Part shown: positions 58,021 through 60,000 of the stretch, one piece after another
How the letters are laid out: every line of letters starts with the position of its first letter
Numbering within the stretch: the first letter of the stretch is position 1
Source: Mesostigma viride
Taxonomy: Eukaryota; Streptophyta; Mesostigmatophyceae; Mesostigmatales; Mesostigmataceae
Assembly: GCA_009746045.1 (NCBI GenBank)
Contig: RPFO01000076.1
Location: 1,366,114-1,426,113 of the forward strand
Direction of reading: 5' to 3'
Length of the DNA stretch: 60,000 nucleotides
Made by a program: the position numbers and the translations under genes
The notes under the pieces: model-generated
Told to the model about the DNA's origin: nothing
What the model saw: only the letters and a program-made list of their open reading frames with translations
Database searches by the model: none

Positions 58021-60000
58021 ACAGACAGGGGTCTACAGGAGAGACCTTCAAGTTGCAATGCTCCTTCAGGAAACGGTTGAGAGTCTCCCTCCAGATTATT
58101 GGACTTGACCTCAGGCCCTCCAGGCCCTTGAGGATTTTAAGGAACTCAGTGTGAATGTCCCTCTTCCATACAGCAGGCACCCTGACATAGAAAGGCGTCT
58201 TGCCCTCCCACTTTTCCTGTGCCACATCTGCATCCCCCTCCAGAAATGCCCTCTTGAAGTCTACCACCACTGAGCCATAGTCCAAGCCCTTGTTGAGAAG
58301 GCCTAGAAATACACACAGCAGCAGCCTCCAAGTGTCATGCAGCATGCCAGGGGTATACAACTCCTCAGCAGTGCACTCACCAGTACCCTTGAACTCATTC
58401 AGCACTGGCCTGACATGTGGTACCTTGACCCCGTCCACCTCCTTCATCTTGATGACAAACTTGAGCTTGAGTAGACGTCGTGCAGGAGGCAGGTCATTGA
58501 CAGGTTCCACGCATTTCTTGGAGATCCAGTCCTCCCCAGATTTAATCAGACCCAGTGTGACCTGGGGACACATAATGGGAGAGGACATGAGCTTCACCAG
58601 GCCTTGGTAGTTGATAGGGCTGTGTCCAGCAAGTGAGTGAGGACCAATGCCCAAACTGCTTGGATGACTAGCAGCTGGCAATATGAGGTCATCAATCAAG
58701 GGCTCCTGCCCCTGGCACACTTGCACACGCTTAACCGTCCTGGTTACTGCACGTGATAGGTGAGTGGTCCTGAAATTAATCAGTGGGACCTGACCAGCCC
58801 CTTCCTTAGTCAGGAGAGAGGACGTGATCACTACCCCATCCTGGCATAGGAAATTCTGCCCCAGAAGAGCAGGTCCCTGATAGCCCTCCAAGACACAAAA
58901 TGCAGTGTCCTGTCCAAGGATAGGAATAGATACCTCACCCAGTACCTTCACGTGTACCCCGCCACTGAAGTCAGACACAAACTGATAGCTGGGTTCAGTC
59001 ATGCTGTACCCTGCTGCAGCCCTGGTCCCAATGATGGAAACCTGAGAATTAGTGTCTACCTCTAAGGCAGTGTCCAGCCCCAGATTGCCATGCCACCTGA
59101 GCTTGGCTACCTTGGGCTGCTTCTTGGCTCTTTGTAGAGCCCCAATCAATCCAGCCAAACTTGTCCCCCTGGGCTTGGTTAGTGCCTTGGGCTTGACAGT
59201 TGACTCCCCAGCTGTTGACCTTGCAGCCTGTTCAACAAGTACCTCTGCAACCTGGCCAGGGCTGACAGATTCCCCTGCAACAGATGTGGTCGTTGCGTCA
59301 GTGATGTCACCTGGGACCTGAAAATCCTGCAGATCCTGTGAGCCTTGTGCCTGACTGCCCTCATTCATCAGGTTAGGCTTGACATATGACCAACTCAGCC
59401 GGTGTACATGCTTTGGTTCGTCCTCCATGCTGACCAAGCATGCGTGGCTAGCTTCATCAACCTGGGTAACCACCCCAGGACTCCAGCTACCACGTTTGCC
59501 GTAAAGGCTAGGTTCCTTCCAAGCTAGGACCTTCTGACCCACTTGTGGCTCCAGCATCTTCCAACCCCGGTCCTTCTCCCTCAGGTTGGCAAAGGTGACA
59601 TGTGCAGCATGTTTCCAGCCCTCCAGCACATGTGGTGGGCACAGGCCATGATATAGACCCATTGGGCTGACAGCAACTCCATCATAGTAGAAGTTAACCC
59701 TGCTGTTCAGCTGCTGCTCCACGTTCCTCAGCCATGCACTCCTGACAAGTGCAGGTGCAGACAAGGGTACCCAGTCTTCAGAGATGATCAATTTCTTGAC
59801 CTCCTGGATTGCCCTCTCGATAGCACCCTGCTGCCCATGAGCCTCCCTAGGTGTAACCAGCAACTCAGGAAGGGTAGGATCACCCTTGAGATGCTGAAAC
59901 TGCATGTCCACCTGGATCCTTGTGGTAGGAAACTTGGCTCTTACATTCTGCAGGGCAGCCAGCAAGTACCTGTTCTTCATAGAAGGTAAATGCTCCAGCA
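58021..60000 (-). CDS. Cop1 copy 2: integrase, retropepsin-like, RT (runs off window)
   Basis: An uninterrupted 653-codon frame (59980-58019), continuing beyond the right edge. Integrase: RIQVDMQFQHLKGD, GAIERAIQEV, RSAWLRNVEQQLNSR, then VGQKVLAWKEPSLYG and WSPGVVTQVDEASH. Retropepsin-like: ALEVDTNSQVSIIG and ALLGQNFLCQDGVVI. RT: LKFVIKMKEVDGVK, VVVDFKRAFLEGD, ILKGLEGLRSSPIIW, up to VSPVDPCL, where Cop3 interrupts it. The catalytic HGDD resumes at 50339. This copy is the cleaner one for the integrase-to-protease transition, since a single frame spans both. Confidence 0.88.

Overview
This window is nuclear DNA from a large, repeat-rich eukaryotic genome. I see no bacterial-type gene order, no rRNA, no complete tRNA gene and no convincing host protein-coding gene. 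Almost everything recognisable is a mobile element or its wreckage. PAT/TOC-type tyrosine-recombinase (DIRS-like) retrotransposons, Penelope-like, CACTA-like and divergent Copia elements together, with GC-rich microsatellites, fit an alga, most plausibly of the green lineage. That assignment is inference; no single marker proves it.

Layout. 1-1307: unassigned. 1308-2978 (-): RNase H/tyrosine recombinase half of a DIRS-like element. 3745-4744 and 10391-10640 (+): one LINE split by a 5.65 kb DNA transposon (4745-10390, 29-bp perfect terminal inverted repeats, TA target duplication) that carries long microsatellites. 10729-13720: GC-rich tandem repeat split by a 1.9 kb TTAA-flanked element. 13861-16681: repeat fragments, including a roughly 405-bp LTR copy. 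16682-24776 (+): an 8.1 kb PAT-like element with the complete A1-ORFs-B1-A2-B2 split-repeat structure. It is itself interrupted by a 2 kb non-autonomous PAT-like element, a 536-bp element whose two terminal repeats are palindromes, a truncated TTAA-family repeat and a 31-bp palindrome. 25142-26876 (-): broken LTR-retrotransposon gag.

27893-32780 (-): Copia-like family 1 (called Cop1 here), copy 1. 33183-33585: an LTR with an initiator-Met-type primer site. 33599-35342 (-): truncated PAT-like copy fused to a Penelope-like element (35343-40960, -), which is split by a 4.17 kb CACTA-like transposon (35722-39890). 41060-44640 (+): an unassigned retroelement with two ORFs, one ending in a CCHC knuckle. 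44640-60000: a second Cop1 copy (-) broken by two young insertions: a gag-only LTR element with two 800-bp LTRs (44846-48038) and a full 7.65 kb Copia-like element, Cop3 (50371-58020, -).

Four observations stand out. (1) Both Copia-like families place a retropepsin-like domain between integrase and reverse transcriptase, instead of before integrase, and both have HGDD at the RT catalytic centre. (2) There is a TRIM-like 536-bp element with perfect or near-perfect palindromes as terminal repeats, and a 31-bp palindrome with the same style of ends and also a 5-bp target duplication; Cop3's LTR ends share these termini. (3) 2A-like NPGP motifs sit between RNase H and recombinase in the tyrosine-recombinase elements. 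(4) Several nested insertions can be checked within the window, because removing the insert restores the host element's reading frame or matches an uninterrupted copy.
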